Part shown: one piece after another, positions 55,487-64,000 of the stretch
Layout of the letters: each line of letters starts with the position of its first letter
Position numbering within the stretch: the first letter of the stretch is position 1
Assembly: GCA_036898135.1 (NCBI GenBank)
Contig: CM072526.1
Coordinates: 54,802,888 to 54,866,887, forward strand
Source of the DNA: Oncomelania hupensis
Taxonomy: Eukaryota; Mollusca; Gastropoda; Littorinimorpha; Pomatiopsidae
Direction: 5' to 3'
Length of the DNA: 64,000 nt
Notes under the pieces: model-generated
Told to the model about the DNA's origin: nothing
Seen by the model: the letters and a program-made list of their open reading frames with translations, nothing else
Databases searched by the model: none
Translations under genes and position numbers: made by a program

Positions 55487-57044
55487 TGTCACGTGGGGTT
55501 TATGGGCTCTGCACAATGGAATTATGGACCCTCACGTTTATTCGGTGGGAACTGCTAGTAAGTCACCCTATGAATTACTTTAATAAATTTATTTGTTTAG
55601 CTCGTTCTGTGTTAAGGTTGGGGTACAGAAATAGATAGAAAAATGGTAAAAGAATACTGTCACACTAGCTTTCACACGGCTATGAATCATATGTAGTCCA
55701 GCCACTTGATAACAGTTAAAATCACACATTTATTTCTTCTACTCTATACAAAATTCTCTAAGTACTAATCTAACTTAAAAAGTCTCAGTTACTGCTAATA
55801 GTTCGGTCGCTGATAGTCTAGGCAGCTGTTATATCTTCCTCGGGCACTTTCTATAATATCTCATGTAGATTTGGACTACTGTGGTCCGTTTTACAGTTTC
55901 TGAAGAGTTGGACTACTGTGGTCCTGTTATGATCAGTTTAAGTGCACCTTCGCCTTATGCACTTAACTCATGTGTGGGGTGTTCGAAGTCCTTCTGTGAG
56001 GTAGCTTCTGGTACACCTGTGTCGTTGTGTAGTTGGGTTCCCTTGCCACGCTGTGGGGTCTGACAGGGTGTTTCTTCAGGGTAGCTCTTTCCGACTTGTG
56101 CGGGAGAGTCTCCTCAACCAACTGGTCGTTTCTGTGGAGTGGGGTGCACAGGATAGCTCGGGATAGCTCGCCTCTCGTCTGTAATATAAGAGACGAAATT
56201 CTGCACAACCCTGAATAATCGGTTTGTGCAGAGCGTCTCACTGAAAGCCAAGTAGCCCTCAGTGATAGCTCCACATCTCTATACATAAGCGACGAACATT
56301 CTGCTACTTCCGGGTTCCACTGGAATCTCAACTCTAAATTCCTATACATACATAAATATAAATCGTGGCTAACTATACACATCCAGAATTAATAATATTA
56401 TAAACATTCACGGGTACAGCCACTGGTCTGCAAACATACATATAAGTTAAACAACAGTGGTTCCGTACGGGATACAACATGGCGGCGCAACCGGTCGTGT
56501 TTCACCTCGTGTTCGGCGTTTCCACATGGTCACGCAAATTCGGATTAACAATTCACATTTATGCATAGCAAATTCTTCAAACATAATTTCAACAATAATA
56601 TAAATATATCACGATGAAACAGAAGGGTGTTCATTTACCTGTTTGACAAGTTCAGGCCCGTGGTGGCTTGATAGAATTCTAAGATTCTAACGTCCTGCTT
56701 CCTGGTCTATGAGTGAAGAGATTTCTCTGTCAGCTTTCTAGCTGTTAACACTTCGGTGTATTCCTCCCAACTGACCAAAGATAAGCTAGGTTTGGACCCA
56801 GTCCAACTGGCTCGAACCGCTTTGCGTAAGCTCCCATTGGTTAAAATGTTTACGACTCTCGTAATTACGATGATGTCATGGCCTCAGCCAGCGTCAACTA
56901 TCACTGTGTGTATGATCGGCAGTATGCTACCGCTACGCTTGATTACTTTCATCGTCTGCTCCTAACTTTGAAATTCTAATATTATATATACTAACCAAGC
57001 TAAATATTAAAATAAGCAGAGTTAATACTAGCCAGTTCGTGACA
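55487..57044 (-). repeat. 5' LTR of element 2
   Basis: Length 1558 bp, two visible differences from the 3' LTR. Expected to drive the minus-strand transcript. Confidence 0.95.
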
Positions 57045-57205
57045 ATCTCTAATCTAACAACAGATATATAGCGTACTATGCCATATCTCTAATCTAACAG
57101 CAGATATACAGCGTACTATGCCATATCTTTTTTTTTTGTTTGGCTGCAGTTCATTATATGATTATATCTCTAATCTAACAACAGATATACAGCGTACTGT
57201 ACCAT
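57045..57205. repeat. 40-bp minisatellite, right part
   Basis: About three more units of the array at 48276, broken near 57126 by a T-rich insert of about 40 bp. Confidence 0.88.
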
Positions 57206-57229
57206 ATCCCTACAAGAAGATATAAGATA

Positions 57230-57312
57230 GATACAAGATAATTTATGTCCAAAGTGAAGAATACACAAGGGATACAAGATAATTTATGTCCAAAGTGAAG
57301 AATACACAAGGA
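57230..57312. repeat. 41-bp unit, two copies
   Basis: ATACAAGATAATTTATGTCC then AAAGTGAAGAATACACAAGG occurs twice in tandem. From 57313 to 57740 I see no gene. Confidence 0.88.
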
Positions 57313-57739
57313 ATGCATTTGGTCAACGCTGCAACTCCACACACAAAAACACATATAAAACATAATGAACAAGATTAAAGTCATAAAGCAGATGAATTGT
57401 ACAAAAGGGCAAATACATAGTTGCTGTCAACACACACATGCACACACACACACATACACACCCACACACACCAACACACACTCCTAAATTCTAACTATCC
57501 AGCTTTCACACTCCCTCCATTCGACCTCGTGTTACTTTTACATTAGCACGCCCGTGCGCAAAGAGTAGGCCTTCTGGTACGAAATTAGCCTTGAGACAAA
57601 GTTACTAGCTCTCACTATAAAACATGGTGTCAACGTGTGCTTGAGGCAATGGGCAGAGAACTGGATGTATACGATAAATTTGATAAACTGTGTTTCTGAA
57701 GAAAGAAAGACTACAGTGTTGGAGTGGCACTTACACTGA

Positions 57740-58015
57740 TATCTAATCTAACAACATATAGACTGCGTACTATGCTATATCTCTAATATAACAACATATA
57801 TACAGTGTACTATGCCATATTTCTAACAACAAAATATATACAGCGTACTATGCTATAATCAGTACAACTTATGTTAATCTGATGAATAAAAATTCATACT
57901 ACTACTATGCTATATCTCTAATATAACAACATATATACAGTGTACTATGCCATATTTCTAATCTAACAACAAACTATATACAGCGTACTATGCTATATCT
58001 CTAATCTAACAGCTA
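57740..58015. repeat. Degenerate copies of the 40-bp unit
   Basis: Five to six diverged units (ATCTCTAATATAACAACATA, TACAGTGTACTATGCCATAT) outside the homogeneous array, as at an old array edge. They contain the retro-insert at 57846-57914. Confidence 0.8.
57846..57914 (+). mobile_element. 45-bp retroposon tail with 12-bp TSD
   Basis: TACTATGCTATA occurs at 57846-57857 and 57903-57914. The 45 bp between contain ATCAGTACAACTTATGTTAA and TCTGATGAATAAAAATT, the same 3' end as the insert at 42658-42707. The target is a degenerate minisatellite unit. Confidence 0.8.
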
Positions 58016-58118
58016 TTCCAATGTGACATTGTGACCTGAATAGCAAAAACCTCCAGCCGCTTGGTCTTGGATACAAACCAAACCACTCACCATTCCAGAA
58101 ATTATAGAGTTATTCCCC

Positions 58119-58156
<38 letters not shown>

Positions 58157-58395
58157 ACCGCCACTCTCCTCCCCGGACTGATCGATATTGTGTAGCGTAG
58201 CGTGGTAGACAACATCAGCCAGACTGAGCTCTTGTCATTTTGTGCTTGTATTTAGTTATAAAAAAAACAATCCTACTCACAGTACAGTCATGTTACACTC
58301 TTCTCTACCTCCCGCCCCTTACCAACTATACACCAACCATCTTCATCACCATCATCATCTTATTCATCATCATCATCATCTTCTTCTTATTCATT

Positions 58396-58458
<63 letters not shown>

Positions 58459-58888
58459 TTCTTCTTTTTCTTGTACTACTACTACTAGTACTACTACTAT
58501 TAGCCTACTACTACTACAATGTCCTAATACTACTTTCCTACTATAAACGGCTTCTACTACTACAACTGCTGCTAGTACTACTACTACTACTACTACTACT
58601 TCTGCTGCTGCTGCTAAATACTACAACTTTTCTACTTTGTTTACTCTGCCTCCACTTCTTCACCGCGATCCACCGTATGCAGTCATTGGGTCGTTGACTG
58701 AAAAAACTCCGCCTTCACCTTGGAGATGGCAACCAGGCAACCTGTGTAGCACTCCGTACTCAAATTTTAAATTTAAAAAAAAAACGCCACCTAAACTAAC
58801 CTCATACTGTCCTAATAAGTCCATTGACTTCGTTTTGATACTGGTACTCCTATCGTACGAAAAGAAATCTGCCGGCTATCTGTTAGCT
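58016..58888. other. Unique sequence with CT, ATC and ACT microsatellites
   Basis: (CT)n at 58122-58152, (ATC)n at about 58393-58457, and imperfect ACT/CTG triplets at 58470-58617. Open frames here are homopolymeric and not genes. Confidence 0.7.
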
Positions 58889-59375
58889 TAGGTCTATAGT
58901 GTACAGTGTGTGATATCGGTGCCCAGCTAACATCTGTTAGTTTAGGTCATTACATTACATGATTATTGCTTTAGGTCAAGCGGACTCTTCCGAGCCAAAA
59001 TCAGGACCGGACAACCCCTGATCCGCGTAAAAGATCTGATGAAACAACCCTAGTGATAAAACTGAATACTCTCCACCAGCCAGTCACTTTACAATAAAGA
59101 CATCCAACGCAGGGGACGCTGAGGCTATACTCTAATTTATCGAACCCCGTTTACAAAACCAAAATAAAATACAAACATCAATATAAATTATCAACAAAAC
59201 ACATACATATAAAATGCCTACATTGCGAAATAATAACATCATAGGAAGCCCTAGTGACCACCTGGCAGAAAGTGTAGGTCTATAGTGTACAGTGTGTGGT
59301 ATGCCCAGCTAACATCTGTTAGTTTAGGTCCATAGTGTACAGTGTGTGGTATGGTTGCCCAGCTAACATCATCCA
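58889..59375. repeat. ~55-60-bp tandem repeat split by an insert
   Basis: Units of TAGGTCTATAGTGTACAGTG, TGTGGTATGCCCAGCTAACA, TCTGTTAGTT lie at 58889-58947 and 59274-59375. A retroposon (58948-59273) separates them. Confidence 0.78.
58948..59273 (-). mobile_element. ~326-bp retroposon, longer member of the 60594 family
   Basis: On minus it ends TTTGGCTCGGAAGAGTCCGC, TTGACCTAAAGCAATAATCA, TGTAATGTAATG, the 3' end seen alone at 60594-60653 and 2991-3030. Its middle (59018-59100) matches the flanks of the 35-bp minisatellite at 24555. TAGGTC borders both sides and may be the TSD. No head or coding domain is recognised. Confidence 0.68.
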
Positions 59376-59464
59376 TATGCGTGACTAGCGTATGTGTGTG
59401 GGGGAGGAGGTGGGGACAAAAAATACAAAAAAACGCCCGGAACGACGCCCGTTATCCTATTTCA

Positions 59465-60005
59465 CGACGGTCATAATAATAATATAATAACGGGTTTTTA
59501 TATAGCGGGTACTTCAGCCTACGACCAGACTCACCGCGCTTTACATAGTCAATACATAAAAATACATGCACTCGATCAAACATCGCTTTTGTTACGATAC
59601 ACCAAAAGTAAAAGTAAGAACTATTTACAACTATGTACAAAATGACAAAAAAGACAAAAATAGAATAGCAAAAACTTATTAACAGCGATTTATATGCCCG
59701 GAAAGACCCAGGAAAGGAAAACAGTATAAATATTTACAGCCGTGTAAACACTTACGGATCAGACAGAAACAAAAGAGAGAATGGCAGCGGGATACAAATC
59801 AGTCTGAATAATGCAGTTTGAAGAGGTGGGTTTTGAGGGCCTTTTTGAATGCCTGTGTTGATTGTATGTTGCGGATATGGGAGGGAAGGGAATTCCACTG
59901 CTTGGGTGCAGAGTAGGCGAATGCACGTTGGCCGTATGTCTTAGTGCTTGGTAGGTTGGTTTGGTTGGCTTAGTGCGGGTGACGGGAACCTTGATATAGC
60001 TGCCA
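59465..60005 (-). mobile_element. Interspersed repeat, class uncertain
   Basis: On minus the 3' end has TATGTAAAGCGCGGTGAGTC, then CCGCTATATAAAAACCCGTT and AT-rich triplets, like the GCGCTATATAA-type ends at 13361 and 40281. The 5' part includes CCCAAGCAGTGGAATTCCCT, a word I associate with widespread non-coding repeats of marine invertebrates. No coding domain. Confidence 0.5.
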
Positions 60006-60349
60006 TGATCCACACATCAAACCTCCCTTAGACTGCTACAGATTAACAGTACAGGCGCTACACAATTTATTGTATTGATGAAGAGAAAGTCTAACGTATC
60101 AAATTGCCCAGACAATGGTGCAGATACATAATACACGCGCTACACAAAAATGTCTCACCTCAATCAAAGAAAGAGCATTGAGATTCGTCGAATCGGACCG
60201 GATGATAAACGATAAAAGACGGTTTCATCGCTGCGGAAGAATATTGAAGGAAATAGAACCCAGGGCCGGACCCAGGGAGGGGGGTGGGGGGTTACCTGGG
60301 TTCCGGATCCCCCCCCCCCTCCAAACTAAATTGTAAAAAAATTGAATTT

Positions 60350-61625
60350 TTTTAATGCATTGTAAAAGCATTCGGCTTGCCTGCTGTGAAGAACATGATG
60401 GGAGCAATGAGGGAACTGTCACTGTTTTTCTCAAACTCTCCAAAGAGACAAAGAAAACTTGAAGATACCATCGAAGCATCTCAGCCTGATACGACTAAGA
60501 CAAAGCTTGTTGATTTGTGCAGAACAAGATGAGTAGAAAAACATGAAGCACTGGAGGTTTATACATGTCTCTTCCTGGTTGTTCACGACTGTTTTGGTCC
60601 TGATTTGGCTCGGAAGAGTCCGCTGGACCTAAAGCAATAACCATGTAATGTAATGTTCACGACTGTTAGGGATAAATGTGTGAAGACAGTGACAATTGGG
60701 GCAGTGAGACACTGACCAAGGCAACTGGCTTTCTCCACACCTTGAGCAGCAGTGCTTTCCTCGTTGCATTCGTTGTCATCCGCAATTATTATTGTTTGCG
60801 TTACTTAAAACCCTTGACAGTGAAGCTGCAGAAAAGGACAAAAGATGTTGTCGATGCCTACAGGGAAATCAAAGAGGTCAGTAACTGTATGTCTTTATAA
60901 GAAGAGATGTCGACACAGCGTTTGTTGCCTGGTTTGGTGAAGTCAGCAAAATGGCAAATGCTTTGACAACTGATGTTACTGTTCCTCGTCAAGCATCCCG
61001 ACAGACTCTCCGTGACAACCAACCTGCGGCCACTCCAGACGAATCTTTCAAGATTAGCATTGCCATTCCTTTCTTGGAACACCTGTCAACCGAATTGGAC
61101 TCGAAGTTCAAAAATACTGACCTAGCAGTTGATGGTCTCTGTCTGGTGCCAAGCACTTTAACAGACAACCAGGATGGTTTCATGCAGGTTCCAGAAGGGG
61201 TGAAGACACTGGCAATGTTGTGTGAGTCTGACCTACCAGACAACGCTACGCTTGATGCAGACTACCAACGGTGGGTTTGCAAATGGCGAAGTGCTGCTGA
61301 GAATGCGATAGCTATCATCCCATCCACGGCATCAGAAGCACTGAAACATTGTGACATGGATTTTTATCCCAACCTGTTCATCATGCTAAAGAACCTTTGC
61401 ATCCTGCTTGTCACTACTGCCAAGTGTGAGCGTTCAAACAGTCAGTTGAGCAACCTGAAAAACTACCTGCGCTCTACAATGGGGTAACAGAGACACAATG
61501 GATTTGCTTTACTGAAAGTGCACAGGGATGTTGATATTGACTTCAAAGAGGCAGTGAACTGTTTTGCCAGAAGATACAATTCACAAATGGTTCTAATGCC
61601 GAGGAACCTAGTGCAGCAAGACTGA
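60350..61625 (+). pseudogene. hAT (ZMYM1-like) transposase, copy 2, broken
   Basis: Pieces in order: a segment with FFSNSPKRQRKLEDTI and LVDLCRTR followed by TGA where Trp is expected (near 60530); a retro-insert (60580-60667); NWGSETLTKATGFLHTLSSS and LKPLTVKLQKRTKDVVDAY (60690-60880); then a long frame from 60951 (MANALTTDVTVPRQASRQ) through the C-terminal hAT dimerisation block (FIMLKNLCILLVTTAKCERS, then SNLKNYLRSTMG, ending 61484 at a stop), readable on to about 61620. The N-terminal zinc finger and first catalytic region are missing. Several breaks make it non-functional. Confidence 0.85.
60580..60667 (+). mobile_element. 60-bp retroposon tail with 14-bp TSD inside hAT copy 2
   Basis: TGTTCACGACTGTT lies at 60580-60593 and 60654-60667. 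The insert holds GGCTCGGAAGAGTCCGCTGG, ACCTAAAGCAATAACC and an ATGTA/ATGTAA tail. It is the same 3' end as 58948-59010 (reversed) and 2991-3030. Confidence 0.9.
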
Positions 61626-61981
61626 AATTGAAAGCAGGGCGGTGATGTTCATAAACTACAAGGTAAAGCTTTATACCGTTAACGATCAACAAAAAGTAGT
61701 GAATATTAATAGTATACAAAACATCTCTGCTGATAAATAAATGTTTGTGTGTGTGTGTTTTTAAGGGAGGGGCAGAGGATAAGTTTTGTAACCCAGAGTT
61801 TGTCAGTTCAATTGTTCAAAAAGCTCAAAGTCCAAGACAAATCACAAATGGCTTTTTCAAGGTTCAGATTGCACCATTTGGCATCCTTGAAAAAAAAATT
61901 CCGGTGGTGCATGCCCCCGGATCCCCCTTCGCCTTCGCTGAATCTGTAACCCCCCTTCGACTTTTCCCAGGTCCGGCCATG

Positions 61982-62334
61982 GAACGTAGATCTCTTTGCT
62001 CACAACTTAACACGCTCGAACGCTGAAGTGGCTGTTTATTGATGATTGGGACACAAACTATAATAAATTAGCCATTAAAGACTAATTACTACAGTCATTT
62101 AAAGATCGTTATTAAAAGATGATTATTAACAAGTGCAGAATATTTTTGAAATAATTATATAGCGGCAAACGAGAGGCGACAAGTTCTTAAAATTGATTCA
62201 AAACAACATGTTGTAAGCAGAAAGGACGATGACTTAGATATATGACAGTGTCATGAAAAATAATATTGAAATGAAACAACAGTATGGCGGTACACAAAGG
62301 TCAAAAGTGCTGAAAGGGTAAAGTTAAAGGTAGT
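61982..62334. other. AT-rich unique sequence, no gene
   Basis: No repeat family or coding motif recognised. Confidence 0.5.
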
Positions 62335-62602
62335 CTCATAGCCTGTGGCCCTAGGGGAGCGTGATGTTGGAGATCACACTTATCTTTGGCCAGCGTAATG
62401 AGGGTGATGCCCATCTCTCTCCCTCGCTGCTTTACCTTCCCCACCCTTAAGAGAGTAGGTACTCAGTAACAGTTGAGTCAACTGGGGGCGTTGTTATTTG
62501 TCACTTCACGTTTTGCGGTCACCCATCCAAGTGCTAACCGCACTGGACGACGCTTAACTTGCGACACAGTAGCGAGTGCTCCAACCACTGCGCTATCTGA
62601 AA
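62335..62602 (-). mobile_element. SINE with tRNA-like A-box and 5S-like promoter segment
   Basis: On minus from 62602: AGATAGCGCAGTGGTTGGAG (tRNA-like A-box), then GCAAGTTAAGCGTCG and GGTTAGCACTTGGATGGGTG followed by ACCG. These follow the 5S rRNA internal control region (box A to box C). The body includes GAGTACCTACTCTCTTAAGG and a GGGAGAGAGATGGGCATCAC stretch, homologous to the 46947-47170 copy. No TSD found. Confidence 0.76.
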
Positions 62603-62970
62603 ATTGTGCCAAAAATCATTAAAATTGTAATACCTTTCCCCCACTACTACCATCCACCCCCCAGCAAAAACGTAATTCAATAATTTTAAAGGACAAGACC
62701 TTTCAGACCATTTGATTTACGTTGTCCACAAGTATTGCACAAACCCTACTTCTCCCGCCCAACAAGTCAAGTGTGACATTCAGTGACATTTCATTGTTGC
62801 CACGTCTCAATGCTATTTTCGTCCTCGCTCACCAAGTGATATTGATTGCTACAGTACACATAAGTGCGATGTATTTTGGTCAGCACATCTTAACTTTTAC
62901 GGTCCACGCACATCTCGTGACTAATCTGAGGTTGCTCCACGTGTGGTATATTGGAAATAAAAATGTCCTT
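62603..62970. other. Unique sequence, no gene
   Basis: Short frames only, nothing recognised. Confidence 0.5.
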
Positions 62971-62971
62971 A

Positions 62972-64000
62972 GACTGACACCATGGTGACTAAATAGGTAG
63001 GCTACATCTGACACCATGGTGACTAAATACTTAATAGGTAGGCCACATCTGACACCATGGTGACTAAGTAGGTAGGCTACATCTGACACCATGGTGACTA
63101 AGTAGGTAGGCTACATCTGACACCATGGTGACTAAGTAGGTAGGCTACATCTGACACCATGGTGACTAAGTAGGTAGGCTACATCTGACACCATGGTGAC
63201 TAAGTAGGTAGGCTACATCTGACACCATGGTGACTAAGCAGGTAGGCTACATCTGACACCATGGTGACTACATAGGTAGGCTACATCTGACACCATGGTG
63301 ACTAAATAGGTAGGCTACATCTGACACCATGGTGACTAAATAGGTAGGCTACATCTGACACCATGGTGACTAAATAGGTAGGCTACATCTGACACCATGG
63401 TGACTAAATAGGTAGGCTACATCTGACACCATGGTGACTAAATAGGTAGGCTACATCTGACACCATGGTGACTAAGTAGGTAGGCTACATCTGACACCAT
63501 GGTGACTAAGTAGGTAGGCTACATCTGACACCATGGTGACTACATAGATAGGCTACATCTGACACCATGGTGACTAAGTAGGTAGGCTACATCTGACACC
63601 ATGGTGACTAAGTAGGTAGGCTACATCTGATACCATGGTGACTAAATAGGTAGGCTACATCTGACACCATGGTGACTAGATAGGTAGGCTACATCTGACA
63701 CCATGGTGACTACATAGATAGGCTACATCTGACACCATGGTGACTAAATAGGTAGGCTACATCTGACACCATGGTGACTAAATAGGCAGGCTACATCTGA
63801 CACCATGGTGACTAAATAGGTAGGCTACATCTGACACCATGGTGACTAAATAGGTAGGCTACATCTGACACCATGGTGACTAAATAGGTAGGCTACATCT
63901 GACACCATGGTGACTAAATAGATAGGCTACATCTGACACCATGGTGACTAAGTGGGTAGGCTACATCTGACACCATGGTGACTAAATAGGTAGGCTACAT
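62972..64000. repeat. 34-bp minisatellite, runs off window end
   Basis: About 30 copies of GACACCATGGTGACTAAGTA plus GGTAGGCTACATCT. Each unit has CACCATGGTG, a perfect 10-bp palindrome. AAATAGG and AAGTAGG variants form blocks. Confidence 0.94.

Larger units (their letters stand above)
49034..57044 (-). mobile_element. Complete GMR1-like Ty3/Gypsy LTR retrotransposon, element 2
   Basis: LTRs of 1559 and 1558 bp start TGTCACGTGGGG and end CAGTTCGTGACA. The 5-bp TSD ATCTC lies at 49029-49033 and 57045-57049, and the insertion splits a 40-bp minisatellite unit. I found two LTR differences (one G indel near 49724 and C/T near 50373/56825), so the insertion is young. Between the LTRs on minus are a primer-binding site, about 290-bp leader, one intact gag-pol frame and about 140 bp of 3' sequence. 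The pol domain order is PR-IN-RT-RH, the copia-like order described for GMR1-type members of Ty3/Gypsy. No envelope gene. Confidence 0.96.
60261..61981 (+). mobile_element. hAT-type DNA transposon relic, copy 2
   Basis: Ends CAGGGCCGGACCCAGGG (60261-60277) and, on the other strand, CATGGCCGGACCTGGGA (61965-61981) form a 17-bp terminal inverted repeat with few mismatches, followed by G/C runs. Inside is a decayed transposase and a 60-bp retro-insert. The part from 60945 to 61975 is highly similar to 15551-16610. No 8-bp TSD is recognised. Confidence 0.8.

Noticed and set aside
58240..58697. Poly-Ile/His/Leu proteins
   Set aside because: Translations of ATC and ACT triplet microsatellites.
62480..62600. 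5S rRNA gene
   Set aside because: Only the internal promoter region is similar, the 5' and 3' parts of 5S are absent, and a tRNA-like head precedes it.

Overview
This window is animal nuclear DNA, most likely from a mollusc or another lophotrochozoan. It has no bacterial-style operons. It contains Ty3/Gypsy LTR retrotransposons, LINE pieces with RNase H, tRNA-derived SINEs with target-site duplications (TSDs), hAT relics, and an unusually high density of minisatellites. I found no convincing host protein-coding gene and no functional RNA gene. The taxon is an inference from the repeat content, not something I could prove.

Layout. Positions 1-5700 hold a G-rich 60-bp minisatellite and a LINE copy whose 5' part is inverted (RNase H part on minus, RT part on plus, one 12-bp TSD around the whole). 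Positions 5700-14900 hold 65-, 27-, 31-, 61- and 59/62-bp minisatellites, a tRNA-Arg-like SINE splitting the 27-bp array, a decayed RTE-type RT and a small LTR fragment. Positions 15100-16700 are a nested hAT relic. Positions 17300-31100 are mostly tandem arrays, with a MITE-like element, two SINEs of one tRNA-Thr-like family (a third is at 47.9 kb) and a 525-bp hAT-like element with 5-bp TSDs. Positions 31134-40280 are a complete Ty3/Gypsy element on the minus strand with LTRs of equal length and no difference seen. Positions 40281-48260 hold more arrays, SINEs with a combined tRNA-like and 5S-rRNA-like head, and a 343-bp inverted-repeat pair around a 34-bp minisatellite. Positions 49034-57044 are a second complete LTR element on minus, inserted into a 40-bp minisatellite. 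Positions 57045-64000 hold retroposon fragments, a second copy of the 15-kb hAT transposase and a 34-bp array that runs off the window end.

The most interesting object is the second LTR element. Its single uninterrupted 1486-codon gag-pol frame places integrase before reverse transcriptase/RNase H. This is the opposite of normal Ty3/Gypsy order and the hallmark of the GMR1-like group. Its LTRs differ by only about two positions, so it is young and possibly still mobile. The first LTR element has the usual PR-RT-RH-IN order, and its reading frame is broken once inside gag at a six-base homopolymer.

A second theme is target-primed retrotransposition with extreme 5' truncation. At least five inserts of only 40-95 bp are flanked by 11-14 bp TSDs. 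Most long open frames in the window come from tandem repeats whose unit length is a multiple of three, or whose units lack stops in several frames, and should not be taken as genes.
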